This document shows, piece by piece, positions 48,542 to 58,460 of a stretch of 64,000 bases of DNA. The stretch is from Comamonadaceae bacterium M7527 (GTDB lineage: Bacteria > Pseudomonadota > Gammaproteobacteria > Burkholderiales > Burkholderiaceae_C). A model generated the notes under the pieces. That model did not search any database. It was not told the DNA's origin and was given only the letters and a program-made list of their open reading frames with translations. Numbering within the stretch: the first letter of the stretch is position 1; each line of letters begins with the position of its first letter. The stretch spans positions 372,001 through 436,000 of the forward strand of contig CP087990.1 in NCBI GenBank assembly GCA_021044545.1, in the 5' to 3' direction. Both the position numbers and the translations under genes were made by a program.

Positions 48542-51418
48542 ATGAGCGAGACCAACAGCGTCTACAAAGCCTTTAACGGCAACTCGTACCTTTTCGGCGG
48601 TAACGCACCGTACGTAGAGGAAATGTACGAGAACTATCTCAGCAATCCCACCACGGTTCCCGATGAATGGCGCAGCTATTTTGACGCGCTGCAAAACGTG
48701 CCAGCCGTTGACGGCTCGGACATGCGTGACCAGCCGCACCAGCCCGTCATCAATGCATTTGCCGCCATGGCCAAGCAGGGCACGACCAAGGTCGTGCAAA
48801 GCAACCCGGACTCGGAGATGGGGCGCAAGCGTGTTGCTGTACAGCAGCTGATTGCCGCGTACCGAAACGTGGGTACGCGCCACGCTGACCTTGACCCGCT
48901 CAAGCACCAGCAACGCGAAAACATTCCTGAGCTGGACCCAGCGTTTTACGGTCTGACAGACGCTGACCAAGAAACCATATTCAATACCAGCAACACGTTC
49001 TTTGGCAAAGAGACCATGTCGCTGCGCGAGTTGCTGAACGCCTTGCGTGAGACCTACTGCGGCACCTTGGGTGCCGAGTACATGTACATGACAGACCAGA
49101 CGCAAAAGCGCTGGTGGCAACAAAAGCTGGAGAGCATTCGCTCAAAGGCAACGCTTACAGCAGAGCAGAAAATCCATGTGTTGGGTCGCCTTACAGCGGC
49201 TGAAGGCTTAGAGCGTTTTTTGCATACCAAGTATGTGGGGCAGAAGCGTTTTTCACTTGAAGGCGGCGAGAGCTTTATTGCCGCGATGGACGAGCTCATC
49301 ATGCGCGCCGGCGAAAAAGGCGTGCAGGAAATCGTCATCGGTATGGCCCACCGTGGTCGCTTGAACGTGTTGGTGAACACCTTGGGCAAAATGCCCAAGA
49401 ACTTGTTCGCCGAGTTTGACCACACCGCACCTGAAGACTTGCCCAGTGGTGACGTGAAGTACCACCAGGGCTTTTCAAGCGATGTGCCCACACCTGGCGG
49501 TCCGGTGCACCTGACGCTGGCGTTTAACCCGTCGCACCTTGAAATTGTGAACCCCGTGGTTGAAGGCTCTGTGCGCGCGCGCATGGACAGACGCGATGAC
49601 CCCAAGGGCTTGCAAGTGCTGCCCGTGCTGGTGCACGGTGATGCCGCTTTTGCGGGCCAAGGCGTGGTGATGGAAACCTTGGCACTGGCCGAAACCCGTG
49701 GTTACTCCACTGGCGGCACCGTGCATTTGGTGATCAACAACCAAATTGGCTTTACCACCAGTGACCCGCGAGACAGTCGCTCCACCATTTACTGTACCGA
49801 TGTGGTGAAGATGGTTGAGTCGCCTGTGCTGCACGTCAACGGTGACGACCCCGAGGCGGTGGTGTTGGCCACGCGCTTGGCTTTGGAATACCGCATGGAA
49901 TTCCAAAAAGACGTGGTGGTTGATATTGTCTGTTTCCGCAAGCTGGGTCACAACGAGCAGGACACACCGTCTATCACACAGCCCTTGATGTACAAGCGTG
50001 TGGGTGCCCATCCAGGCACGCGCAAGTTGTACGCAGACAAGCTGCAAGGCCAAGGCCTTGGCGATACCTTGGGTGATGACCTTGCCAAGAGCTACCGCGC
50101 CGCGCTGGACGAGGGCCGCCACACGGTTGACCCCGTGCTGACCAACTTCAAGAGCAAGTTTGCAGTTGACTGGGCCCCCTATCTTGGCAAGGCGTGGACA
50201 GATGCTGGTGATACGGCGATTCCACAATCAGAGTGGACGCGTTTGGCTGAACGTCTCACCACCATGCCAGACACCATTACCGTGCACCCCCTGGTGCAAA
50301 AGGTGTACAAGGACCGCGCGGCCATGGGCCGAGGCGAAATTCCTGTGGACTGGGGCATGGGCGAGCACATGGCGTTTGCGTCGTTGGTGGCCAGCGGCTA
50401 CCCCGTGCGCCTGTCTGGTGAAGACTGTGGCCGTGGCACGTTTACGCACCGCCATTCGGTGATTCATGATCAAGAGCGCAAGGTCTACGACGAGGGTTAC
50501 CACATACCCTTGCAAAACGTATCAGACAACCAGGCACCATTTGTGGTGATTGACTCCATATTGTCTGAAGAAGCGGTGCTGGGTTTTGAGTACGGTTACG
50601 CCTCAAACGACCCCAATACCCTGGTTATTTGGGAAGCCCAGTTTGGCGACTTCGTCAACGGCGCCCAAGTGGTTATTGACCAGTTTATTGCCTCAGGTGA
50701 AGTCAAGTGGGGCCGTGTGAACGGCATCACACTGATGCTGCCGCACGGCTACGAAGGGCAGGGCCCAGAGCACTCGTCAGCACGGTTGGAGCGCTTTATG
50801 CAGTTGGCCGCTGATACCAATATCCAAGTGGTACAGCCTACAACCGCCAGCCAGATCTTCCACGTGTTGCGTCGTCAAATGGTGCGCAACTTGCGCAAGC
50901 CGTTGATCATCATGACGCCCAAGAGCTTGCTGCGTGCCAAAGACGCCACATCGCCTTTGTCAGAGTTCACTGAGGGTAGCTTCCAAACGGTTATTCCTGA
51001 CAACAACGAAGCGATTAACAAGGCCGCGGCCAAAGTGAAGCGCGTGATTTGCTGCTCAGGCAAGGTGTACTACGACTTGGTCAAAAAGCGCGAAGAGTTG
51101 GGCACCAAAGACGCCGTGATTTTGCGCGTTGAGCAGTTGTATCCCTTCCCTCATAAAGCCTTTGCTGCGGAGCTGAAAAAGTACCCCAATGTCACAGACA
51201 TTGTGTGGTGCCAGGATGAGCCGCAAAACCAGGGTGCCTGGTTCTTTGTGCAGCACTACCTGCACGAGAACATGCGTGATGGACAAAAGCTGGGTTACGC
51301 AGGGCGCGCCGCGTCTGCGTCACCAGCTGTGGGTTACGCACACTTGCACCAAGAGCAGCAAAAGGCCCTCGTTGAGGCGGCTTTTGCCAAGATCAAGGGC
51401 TTCGTGCTGACCAAGTAA
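48542..51418 (+). CDS. odhA: 2-Oxoglutarate dehydrogenase E1 component
   Basis: A 958-residue thiamine-diphosphate decarboxylase that starts the 2-oxoglutarate dehydrogenase reaction of the TCA cycle. Visible are the N-terminal YVEEMYENYLSNPTTVPDEW (E2-binding region), IGMAHRGRLNVLVNTLGKMP, the TPP region VHGDAAFAGQGVVMETLALA, the RKLGHNEQDTPSITQPLMYK motif and the C-terminal transketolase part GFEYGYASNDPNTLVIWEAQ and GDFVNGAQVVIDQFIASGEV. It is first in a typical odhA-odhB-lpd block. Confidence 0.98.
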   Translation: MSETNSVYKAFNGNSYLFGGNAPYVEEMYENYLSNPTTVPDEWRSYFDALQNVPAVDGSDMRDQPHQPVINAFAAMAKQGTTKVVQSNPDSEMGRKRVAVQQLIAAYRNVGTRHADLDPLKHQQRENIPELDPAFYGLTDADQETIFNTSNTFFGKETMSLRELLNALRETYCGTLGAEYMYMTDQTQKRWWQQKLESIRSKATLTAEQKIHVLGRLTAAEGLERFLHTKYVGQKRFSLEGGESFIAAMDELIMRAGEKGVQEIVIGMAHRGRLNVLVNTLGKMPKNLFAEFDHTAPEDLPSGDVKYHQGFSSDVPTPGGPVHLTLAFNPSHLEIVNPVVEGSVRARMDRRDDPKGLQVLPVLVHGDAAFAGQGVVMETLALAETRGYSTGGTVHLVINNQIGFTTSDPRDSRSTIYCTDVVKMVESPVLHVNGDDPEAVVLATRLALEYRMEFQKDVVVDIVCFRKLGHNEQDTPSITQPLMYKRVGAHPGTRKLYADKLQGQGLGDTLGDDLAKSYRAALDEGRHTVDPVLTNFKSKFAVDWAPYLGKAWTDAGDTAIPQSEWTRLAERLTTMPDTITVHPLVQKVYKDRAAMGRGEIPVDWGMGEHMAFASLVASGYPVRLSGEDCGRGTFTHRHSVIHDQERKVYDEGYHIPLQNVSDNQAPFVVIDSILSEEAVLGFEYGYASNDPNTLVIWEAQFGDFVNGAQVVIDQFIASGEVKWGRVNGITLMLPHGYEGQGPEHSSARLERFMQLAADTNIQVVQPTTASQIFHVLRRQMVRNLRKPLIIMTPKSLLRAKDATSPLSEFTEGSFQTVIPDNNEAINKAAAKVKRVICCSGKVYYDLVKKREELGTKDAVILRVEQLYPFPHKAFAAELKKYPNVTDIVWCQDEPQNQGAWFFVQHYLHENMRDGQKLGYAGRAASASPAVGYAHLHQEQQKALVEAAFAKIKGFVLTK

Positions 51419-51449
51419 GCACCACACAAAAGCATTTATTGAAACGAAC

Positions 51450-51471
51450 GCACGCCGCCTGTATGGCGTGC
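51450..51471 (+). other. Intercistronic hairpin between odhA and odhB
   Basis: GCACGCC and GGCGTGC form a 7-bp stem with an 8-nt loop in the 91-bp gap. There is no T-run, so it is more likely an mRNA processing or stabilising element than a terminator. Confidence 0.5.
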
Positions 51472-51509
51472 CTTCGTGCACAACGCAAAGCATTGCAAGG
51501 AATTGAAAA

Positions 51510-52760
51510 ATGGCAATCGTAGAAGTTAAGGTCCCGCAGCTGTCGGAGTCTGTAGAAGAAGCCACGCTGATGACTTGGAAGAAAAAGGCCGGCGACATGG
51601 TCGCGGCTGATGAAATTCTGATTGAAGTTGAAACCGACAAGGTGGTTTTAGAGGTGCCCGCGCCCGCGGCTGGTGTGTTGTCTGAAATCGTGCAAGGTGA
51701 CGGCGCAACGGTGGGCTCTGACCAAGTGCTGGCCCGCATTGATACAGATGCAAAAAGCGTTGCAGCACCTGCTGCTGATGCACCCGCTGCAGCTGCGGCA
51801 CCTGTTGCTGCGGCGCCAGCGGCTGCTGGCAAAAACATGGCTGGCGTGGCGTCTCCTGCGGCTGCCAAGCACATGGCTGATGCGGGCATGGCCCCTGGCT
51901 CTGTGGCCGGCACTGGCAAAGATGGTCGTGTGACCAAAGGCGATGTGCTGGCAGCTGCTGCCAAGCCCGCGCCTGTAGCGGCCACTGCTGTGGCCATACC
52001 CAATGGTGTGCCCACCAAAGTACTGCCACAGGTCAATACATTGGCGCCTGACTTGGGTGACCGCCCAGAGCAGCGCGTACCCATGAGCCGCTTGCGCGCC
52101 CGCGTGGCCGAGCGCTTGCTGCAGTCACAAGCTACCAACGCCATACTGACCACGTTCAACGAAGTGAACATGGCGCCCGTGATGGAGCTGCGCAAAAAGT
52201 ACCAGGACAAGTTTGAGAAAGAGCATGGCGTGCGCCTGGGCTTTATGAGCTTCTTCGTCAAGGCCGCGGTGGCAGCGCTGAAGCGCTACCCTGTACTCAA
52301 TGCCTCTGTTGACGGCAACGACATCGTGTACCACGGCTACTTTGACATTGGTATTGCGGTGGGCTCACCACGCGGTTTGGTGGTGCCGATTTTGCGCAAT
52401 GCCGATCAAATGAGCTTTGCCGACATCGAAATCAAAATTGCCGAGTACGGCAACAAGGCCAAAGAGGGCAAGTTGGGTCTGGAAGAAATGACAGGCGGCA
52501 CGTTCTCTATCTCTAACGGTGGCGTGTTTGGCTCTATGTTGTCCACGCCAATCATCAACCCGCCGCAGTCGGCCATTTTGGGTGTGCATGCAACCAAAGA
52601 CCGCGCCATGGTTGAAAACGGTCAAGTGGTGGTGCGCCCCATCAACTACCTGGCCATGAGCTATGACCACCGCATCATTGATGGACGCGAAGCCGTATTG
52701 GGCTTGGTGACCATGAAGGAGGCCTTGGAAGATCCGTCACGCCTGTTGTTCGGTATCTAA
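51510..52760 (+). CDS. odhB: 2-Oxoglutarate dehydrogenase E2 component, dihydrolipoamide succinyltransferase
   Basis: A 416-residue E2 subunit. The lipoyl domain (residues 1-75) has the lipoyl-lysine motif EVETDKVVLEVPAPAAGVLS. An Ala/Pro-rich linker follows, then the peripheral subunit-binding domain (SPAAAKHMADAGMAPGSVAG, GKDGRVTKGDVLAAA), a second linker and the catalytic domain with YDHRIIDGREAV near the C-terminus. It transfers succinyl from lipoate to CoA and forms the 24-mer core of the complex. Confidence 0.98.
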   Translation: MAIVEVKVPQLSESVEEATLMTWKKKAGDMVAADEILIEVETDKVVLEVPAPAAGVLSEIVQGDGATVGSDQVLARIDTDAKSVAAPAADAPAAAAAPVAAAPAAAGKNMAGVASPAAAKHMADAGMAPGSVAGTGKDGRVTKGDVLAAAAKPAPVAATAVAIPNGVPTKVLPQVNTLAPDLGDRPEQRVPMSRLRARVAERLLQSQATNAILTTFNEVNMAPVMELRKKYQDKFEKEHGVRLGFMSFFVKAAVAALKRYPVLNASVDGNDIVYHGYFDIGIAVGSPRGLVVPILRNADQMSFADIEIKIAEYGNKAKEGKLGLEEMTGGTFSISNGGVFGSMLSTPIINPPQSAILGVHATKDRAMVENGQVVVRPINYLAMSYDHRIIDGREAVLGLVTMKEALEDPSRLLFGI

Positions 52761-52768
52761 GTGGTCAG

Positions 52769-52804
52769 TGGCGTGTTGGCGTGCCCGGTGCAGCCAACAC
52801 GCCA
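52769..52804 (+). other. Intercistronic hairpin between odhB and lpd
   Basis: TGGCGTGTTGGC pairs perfectly with GCCAACACGCCA (12 bp) around a 12-nt loop, immediately after the odhB stop. There is no T-run, suggesting mRNA stabilisation or partial attenuation. Confidence 0.6.
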
Positions 52805-52871
52805 ACCAGTTTCAGCGCCGTTGCGCGCGTGCGATGCCGTTGTTTGTGGCTCGCTTTTTTGAGGATTCATC

Positions 52872-54299
52872 ATGTCCCAAGCATTTGATATTGCCGTTAT
52901 CGGCGCAGGCCCTGGTGGCTATGTAGCAGCTATTCGCGCTGCACAACTGGGTTTCAAGGTTGCGTGTATCGACGAGTGGACCAACGCAGCCGGTGGCGCA
53001 GCGCCTGGTGGCACTTGCACCAACGTGGGCTGTATCCCGTCCAAGGCTTTGTTGCAGTCTTCCGAGCACTACGAACAAGCGGCTCACCACTTTGCAGAGC
53101 ATGGCATTGGTGTGAAGGGCCTGAGTATGGATGTGGGCAAAATGATTGCCCGCAAAGACGACGTTGTAAAGCAAAACAACGACGGCATTTTGTACTTGTT
53201 CAAAAAGAACAAGATTACGTTTTTCCACGGACGCGGCAGTTTTGTGTCGGGTGGCGACGACGGTTTTGAAGTTGCCGTTGCTGGCAACAAGCCCCAGACG
53301 ATTACCGCACGTCAGGTGATTATTGCTACAGGCTCAAGCGCACGTGCTTTGCCTGGCACACCGTTTGACGAGGTTAATGTGTTGTCCAACGACGGTGCTT
53401 TGCGTGTGGGTGCCGCGCCCAAAACGCTTGGCGTGATTGGCGCTGGCGTCATTGGCTTGGAGATGGGCTCTGTGTGGCGCCGCCTGGGTGCTGATGTCAC
53501 CATTTTGGAAGGACTGCCCACATTCTTGGGTGCGGTCGACCAGCAAATTGCCAAAGAGGCACACAAGGCGTTTACCAAGCAGGGTCTGAAAATCGAGTTG
53601 GGCGCCAAAGTTGGTGGCATTGAAAATACCAAAAAGAACGTGTCCATCGCTTACACCGATGCCAAAGGTGAAGCCAAGACGCTGGTGGTGGACAAGCTGA
53701 TTGTCTCTATTGGGCGCGTGCCCAACACCACGGGTCTAAACACCGAAGCGATTGGTCTAAAGCTTGACGAGCGCGGCATGATTGAAGTGGATGCGCAGTG
53801 CCGCACCAATGTGTCAGGCGTATGGGCAGTTGGCGATGTGGTGCGTGGCCCTATGCTGGCCCACAAGGCTGAGGAAGAGGGTGTTGCAGTGGCTGAGCGC
53901 ATTGCTGGACAACACGGCCACGTTGACTTTGACTTGGTGCCCTGGGTGATTTACACCAGCCCTGAGATTGCCTGGGTGGGCAAGACCGAGCAGCAACTCA
54001 AGGAGTCTGGTCGCGCCTTTAAGGCTGGCACTTTCCCGTTTTTGGCCAACGGCCGCGCGCGCGCTTTGGGCGATACCACTGGCATGGTCAAAATGCTGGC
54101 CGACGCGGAAACCGACGAGATTTTGGGCGTGCACGTGGTGGGCCCCATGGCCAGCGAGCTGATTGCCGAGGCCTGTGTGGCCATGGCCTTCAAGGCCAGC
54201 AGTGAAGACATTGCGCGTATTTGCCACGCGCACCCGTCCTTGTCCGAGTCCACCAAAGAGGCCGCTTTGGCGGTAGACAAGCGCACGCTGAATTTCTAA
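52872..54299 (+). CDS. lpdA: Dihydrolipoyl dehydrogenase
   Basis: A 475-residue FAD/NAD disulfide oxidoreductase, the E3 of the 2-oxoglutarate dehydrogenase complex. It has the FAD motif IAVIGAGPGGYVAAIRAAQL, the redox-active disulfide GGTCTNVGCIPSKALLQSSE, the NAD motif LGVIGAGVIGLEMGSVWRRL, VSGVWAVGDVVRGPMLAHKA and the C-terminal active-site His-Glu pair CHAHPSLSESTKEAAL. It reoxidises dihydrolipoamide with NAD+. Confidence 0.98.
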   Translation: MSQAFDIAVIGAGPGGYVAAIRAAQLGFKVACIDEWTNAAGGAAPGGTCTNVGCIPSKALLQSSEHYEQAAHHFAEHGIGVKGLSMDVGKMIARKDDVVKQNNDGILYLFKKNKITFFHGRGSFVSGGDDGFEVAVAGNKPQTITARQVIIATGSSARALPGTPFDEVNVLSNDGALRVGAAPKTLGVIGAGVIGLEMGSVWRRLGADVTILEGLPTFLGAVDQQIAKEAHKAFTKQGLKIELGAKVGGIENTKKNVSIAYTDAKGEAKTLVVDKLIVSIGRVPNTTGLNTEAIGLKLDERGMIEVDAQCRTNVSGVWAVGDVVRGPMLAHKAEEEGVAVAERIAGQHGHVDFDLVPWVIYTSPEIAWVGKTEQQLKESGRAFKAGTFPFLANGRARALGDTTGMVKMLADAETDEILGVHVVGPMASELIAEACVAMAFKASSEDIARICHAHPSLSESTKEAALAVDKRTLNF

Positions 54300-54315
54300 A
54301 CGGCATCCTGGTCTC

Positions 54316-54356
54316 ACAACAACCGTTGATGTCCTATGGGTGTCAACGGTTGTTGT
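54316..54356 (+). terminator. Intrinsic terminator of the odhA-odhB-lpd operon
   Basis: ACAACAACCGTTGA pairs perfectly with TCAACGGTTGTTGT (14 bp) and is followed by GTTTGT. It lies 17 bases after the lpd stop. Confidence 0.85.
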
Positions 54357-54402
54357 GTTTGTAGCCTGGGTTGGGTTGCGACTAGCGGCACAATAGCGTT
54401 CA

Positions 54403-55527
54403 ATGACAACACAATCTTCCCAAACCCACCAAGGCGTTGTAGCCGCCTACCAGCAAGCACTTGACGAGCGGGGCTATACCGCCGATGAGGCGCAGTTGCG
54501 GGCCATTGCCTCGCTGCAACGCTGCGCCGACGAGTGGTCTGTGTACAAGCAACGGCGCTCAAATGGCATTAAAAAGCTGTTTGTGAAACCGGCTATTCCG
54601 CGTGGCGTTTACATGTTTGGCGGCGTGGGCAGGGGCAAAAGCTTTTTAATGGACTGCTTTTTTCAAGCGGTTCCAATTGAGCGCAAGACGCGTTTGCACT
54701 TTCATGAATTTATGCGCGAGGTGCACCGCGAGCTGCGTGAGCTGCAAGGCACTGTTAACCCGCTGGACGAGCTGGGCAAGCGCATGGCCAAGCGCTTCAA
54801 GTTGATTTGCTTTGACGAGTTTCACGTGGCTGACGTGACAGATGCCATGATTTTGCACAGGCTGTTGGACGCCTTGTTTGCACACGGCGTAGGCTTTGTG
54901 ACCACGTCCAACTTTAAGCCAGACGACTTGTACCCCAACGGTTTGCACCGTGACCGCATATTGCCAGCCATCGCTTTGCTCAACGCCAAGCTCGAAGTGC
55001 TAAACGTTGATGCAGGCACCGACTACCGCAGCCGCACCCTGGCCATGCTAGATGTCTACCACCAGCCATTGGGCGAGCAGGCCGAGGCGTCCATGGCCGA
55101 TGCATTTGACAAGCTGGCTGAGTCGCAAGACGAAGAGGCCCGTGTGCAAATGGGGTCTCGCACCATTGCTGCCAAGCGCAAGGCTGGTAGCGTGGTGTGG
55201 TTTGATTTCAAGTCGCTGTGCGGTGGTCCGCGTTCACAAAACGACTACCTTGAAATTGCCACGCAGTTTCATACGGTGCTGCTGAGCAACGTGCCCAAAA
55301 TGGAGGTGCGCAACGCCAGTGAGGCGCGCCGTTTTACCTGGCTGATTGATGTGCTGTACGACAGGCGCGTCAAGCTCATTATGTCTGCGGCGGTACCGCC
55401 TGAGTCCTTGTATCTGGAAGGCCCCATGGCGCATGAGTTTGTGCGCACGGTGTCTCGCCTGAACGAGATGCAGTCCAATGAGTTTTTGTTGGAAGCCAAG
55501 CGCTCTATTGATACGAGTATCACGTGA
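54403..55527 (+). CDS. zapE: Cell division protein ZapE (AFG1-like ATPase)
   Basis: A 374-residue AFG1-family P-loop ATPase. Walker A is GGVGRGKSFLMDCFFQAVP, Walker B is LICFDEFHVADVTDAMILHR, then sensor-type VGFVTTSNFKPDDLYPNGLH and RFTWLIDVLYDRRVKLIMSA. ZapE associates with the Z ring under some conditions in E. coli. The gene following lpd is a common Burkholderiales order, and its stop overlaps the helicase start (GTGA). Confidence 0.95.
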   Translation: MTTQSSQTHQGVVAAYQQALDERGYTADEAQLRAIASLQRCADEWSVYKQRRSNGIKKLFVKPAIPRGVYMFGGVGRGKSFLMDCFFQAVPIERKTRLHFHEFMREVHRELRELQGTVNPLDELGKRMAKRFKLICFDEFHVADVTDAMILHRLLDALFAHGVGFVTTSNFKPDDLYPNGLHRDRILPAIALLNAKLEVLNVDAGTDYRSRTLAMLDVYHQPLGEQAEASMADAFDKLAESQDEEARVQMGSRTIAAKRKAGSVVWFDFKSLCGGPRSQNDYLEIATQFHTVLLSNVPKMEVRNASEARRFTWLIDVLYDRRVKLIMSAAVPPESLYLEGPMAHEFVRTVSRLNEMQSNEFLLEAKRSIDTSIT

Positions 55528-57542
55528 GTAACGACTGGCTGGCCCGTGTGGCCAACGTGTTTGCACAAGGCGGTGATCTGGCCGCTGGCAACCCCAACTT
55601 TAGGCCACGTGCCGGCCAGCAGCGTATGGCCGAGCTGGTGGCGCAGACTATTGCGAATGAGTCAAGCCTGGTGGTCGAGGCGGGCACTGGTACCGGTAAA
55701 ACATATGCCTACCTGGCCCCAGCGCTGCTAAGCGGCAAGCGGGTACTGGTGTCAACCGCTACCAAGGCGTTACAAGACCAGTTGTTTTTGCGTGACCTGC
55801 CCAAGTTGGTGCAGCTGTTGGGCACTCCCATACGCATTGCGTTGCTGAAAGGGCGTAGCAATTATTTGTGTAGTCACAGGCTCAAGGTGCATATGCAAAG
55901 CGGCTCGGTAGCGGACCGCTTTACCAGCAATGCGCTGGCCAAGATTGAGCGCTGGGCGGCAACGTCTACCCATGGTGACTTGTCAGACATGCCGGGGCTT
56001 GACCAGCGGTCTGGCGTAATCCCACTGGTTACATCCAACCGCGATAACTGTTTGGGCAGCACCTGCCCAGACTTCAAAACCTGCCACTTGCAAGCGGCCA
56101 GACGCGAGGCGTTGGCGGCAGACCTGGTGGTGGTCAACCACCATTTGTTTTTTGCCGATCAAGCTGTACGCGAGTCTGGCATGGCCGAGTTGTTGCCCAG
56201 TGTTGATGTGGTGATTTTTGACGAAGCGCATCAGCTCAACGAAATCGGCGTGCTGTTTTTGGGGACTCAGCTGTCGTCACCGCAGTTGTTGGACTTCAAC
56301 CGCGACGTGTTGGCTGCAGGCTTGCAACATGCACGCGGGTTGTGCGACTGGTCGGCTCGCTGTGGCGCGCTTGAGCGGGCGATTCGCGATGTGCGTTTAA
56401 GCCTGCCGGTTACGCAGGCGCGCACCAGCGTGCGTTTGGCGTGGGTGGACAACGCGCCACAGGGTGTCGATTTGTCGCTGTGGCACACCACACTGGCAGA
56501 CCTTGTGAAAGCCTTGAACGACGTGCGCGCCGACCTGGACACTGTGGGTGAGCTGGCCCCCGACTTTGAGCGCTTGACCGAGCGCTGCGATACGTTGTTA
56601 CAGCGCCTTGAGCACTTGTTGCGGCCCGTGGCCGCCGACCATGTGCGCTGGCTGGAGGCTGGGGGCAATTGGCGTTGGGTAGACAGCCCGCTGGACAGCG
56701 CACAAGCTTTTGCCGCCAGTGCGCCTGACAGCGAAGCGCCAGGCCCCAAGAGTTGGATTTTTACGTCCGCCACTTTGGGCGACGATGAGCAATTGGATTG
56801 GTTTGCCCAACCCTTGGGCCTGGACCATGCCAGGCGCGCCGTGGTTGCAAGTCCGTTTGACTTTGCGGCGCAAGCTGCGCTGTGGGTGCCTACAGATTTG
56901 CCCATGCCCAATGAGCCAGGCCATCCGCTGATACTGGCCAGACACATTGCGCCCTGGGCGCAACAGCTGGGTGGGCGCACCATGGTGCTAACCACCAGCT
57001 TGCGGGCGCTTGCCATCATTGCGCAAGAGCTGCGCGACAAGCTCAAAGAAGACGATATAGAGGTGTTGGTACAGGGTGAGCTGAGCAAAAATGAGCTGCT
57101 TGAGCGTTTTCGGGCTTACGCCGATACCATGCGCGCCAACAATGGCCAAACCAGCAATTACCGTGGTGCGGTGTTGGTCGCGTCGGTGTCTTTCTGGGAA
57201 GGCGTTGATGTGCCCGGTGACGCGCTGCAATTGGTGGTGCTGGACAAGCTGCCGTTCCCCGTGCCTGATGACCCCCTCACTCAAGCGCGCGCAAAGCGCC
57301 TGCAGGCCAATGGGCAATCGCCTTTTACTGCGCAAGTGTTGCCCGATACGGCCGTGGCGCTCAAGCAGGGTGCTGGTCGATTGATTCGCTCCGAGCTGGA
57401 CAGGGGCGTGCTGGTCATTGGTGACCAGCGTCTGGTGAAGATGGGCTATGGCAGGCGTTTGATGCAGGCCATGCCTGCCATGCAGCGCCTGTCCAGCAAC
57501 GAGGCACTGTCCGATTATCTGGCAGCGCTTGTCGCCAGCTAG
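55524..57542 (+). CDS. ATP-dependent DNA helicase of the DinG/YoaA (XPD-like) family
   Basis: A 672-residue superfamily 2 helicase. It starts at GTG overlapping the zapE stop. Walker A is VVEAGTGTGKTYAYLAPALL, and the Fe-S cluster cysteines occur in CSHR, CLGST, CPDFKTC. Motif II is VVIFDEAHQL with the preceding LVVVNHHLFFADQ, and late motifs VSFWEGVDVPGDALQLVVLD and QGAGRLIRSELDRGVLVIGD are clear. The four-Cys Fe-S domain and GTGTGKT motif place it in the YoaA/DinG branch, acting in DNA repair and replication-fork processing. Confidence 0.93.
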   Translation: MSNDWLARVANVFAQGGDLAAGNPNFRPRAGQQRMAELVAQTIANESSLVVEAGTGTGKTYAYLAPALLSGKRVLVSTATKALQDQLFLRDLPKLVQLLGTPIRIALLKGRSNYLCSHRLKVHMQSGSVADRFTSNALAKIERWAATSTHGDLSDMPGLDQRSGVIPLVTSNRDNCLGSTCPDFKTCHLQAARREALAADLVVVNHHLFFADQAVRESGMAELLPSVDVVIFDEAHQLNEIGVLFLGTQLSSPQLLDFNRDVLAAGLQHARGLCDWSARCGALERAIRDVRLSLPVTQARTSVRLAWVDNAPQGVDLSLWHTTLADLVKALNDVRADLDTVGELAPDFERLTERCDTLLQRLEHLLRPVAADHVRWLEAGGNWRWVDSPLDSAQAFAASAPDSEAPGPKSWIFTSATLGDDEQLDWFAQPLGLDHARRAVVASPFDFAAQAALWVPTDLPMPNEPGHPLILARHIAPWAQQLGGRTMVLTTSLRALAIIAQELRDKLKEDDIEVLVQGELSKNELLERFRAYADTMRANNGQTSNYRGAVLVASVSFWEGVDVPGDALQLVVLDKLPFPVPDDPLTQARAKRLQANGQSPFTAQVLPDTAVALKQGAGRLIRSELDRGVLVIGDQRLVKMGYGRRLMQAMPAMQRLSSNEALSDYLAALVAS

Positions 57543-57565
57543 TCTGTCTCAGCAGGGCTGCTGGC

Positions 57566-58381
57566 TTACCAAAGAGACCACCAGGGCTTGGTGGTTTTCA
57601 AGCTTTGGTTGGCAAACTGGCTGTTGGGGTAGTTGGTGTCAATCACGCGTTTGACGTCATCGCGCATATCAGTCATGCCCAGCGCATCGTAAGAGCGCAT
57701 CAGGATAAACAAGGCTTCTTCCAAAGCTGGGGCGTCTTTGAATTGGCTTAGCGCTTGTTGCGCGCGGTTGATGGCGGCTACGTACACCCCGCGTGTGTAG
57801 TAATGACGCGCCACGTGCACTTCTGAGCGCGCCAGTGAGTTGACGATGTAGGTCATGCGCAGCGCGGCGTCTTTGCTGTAGCGAGAGTCAGGAAAGCGTG
57901 TGGTGAGTTCGCGGAATGATTCAAATGAATCTTTAGCCGCTTTTTGGTCACGCTCGCTCAAGTCTTGCGCGCTGAGTGAACCAAACAGGCCCAGGTTGTC
58001 GTTGAAGTTCACCAAGCCTTGCAGGTATAGGGCGTAGTCTGTGGCCGGGCTGGCGGGGTGCAGGCGCAAAAAGCGTGTCAGCGTGGCCATGGCTTGGGCT
58101 GGCTCGCTGGCTTTGTATTGGGCAAAGGCTTTGTCCAGCTGCGCTTGTTGTGCCAAGGGCGTACCGGCTGCGCGACCTTCCAGTTTGTCAAACAGTGCGG
58201 AGGCTTTTTCATAGTTGCCGGCGGCCTGCTCGTCTTTGGCTTCCTGGTAAATGCGGTTGGGGCTCCAGTCGGCGGTGATGTCTTTTGGTGTGGATGATGC
58301 GCAACCCGCGACAATCGCAAGTAGCCCCAGTAGTGAAGCCGCCGATAATCTGGAAATGATGCGGTGATGTCTTAAAGCCAT
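57566..58381 (-). CDS. bamD: Outer-membrane protein assembly factor BamD (lipoprotein)
   Basis: A 271-residue lipoprotein: signal LSAASLLGLLAIVAGCASST with lipobox VAGC, so the start at 58381 is preferred to the longer frame. The mature protein is a TPR-like helical repeat (YQEAKDEQAAGNYEKASALF, KDSFESFRELTTRFPDSRYS, AINRAQQALSQFKDAPALEE) as in BamD/YfiO. It is part of the BAM complex folding outer-membrane beta-barrels. It is divergent from rluD, as in most proteobacteria. Confidence 0.96.
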   Translation of the reverse strand: MALRHHRIISRLSAASLLGLLAIVAGCASSTPKDITADWSPNRIYQEAKDEQAAGNYEKASALFDKLEGRAAGTPLAQQAQLDKAFAQYKASEPAQAMATLTRFLRLHPASPATDYALYLQGLVNFNDNLGLFGSLSAQDLSERDQKAAKDSFESFRELTTRFPDSRYSKDAALRMTYIVNSLARSEVHVARHYYTRGVYVAAINRAQQALSQFKDAPALEEALFILMRSYDALGMTDMRDDVKRVIDTNYPNSQFANQSLKTTKPWWSLW

Positions 58382-58460
58382 TGCAGTGTCCGTAAAAGCG
58401 CACAGCTTAGCGCCTGAATAAGAAAGCATCCGTCAAACGGTGAGTTAGAAAATTATATAG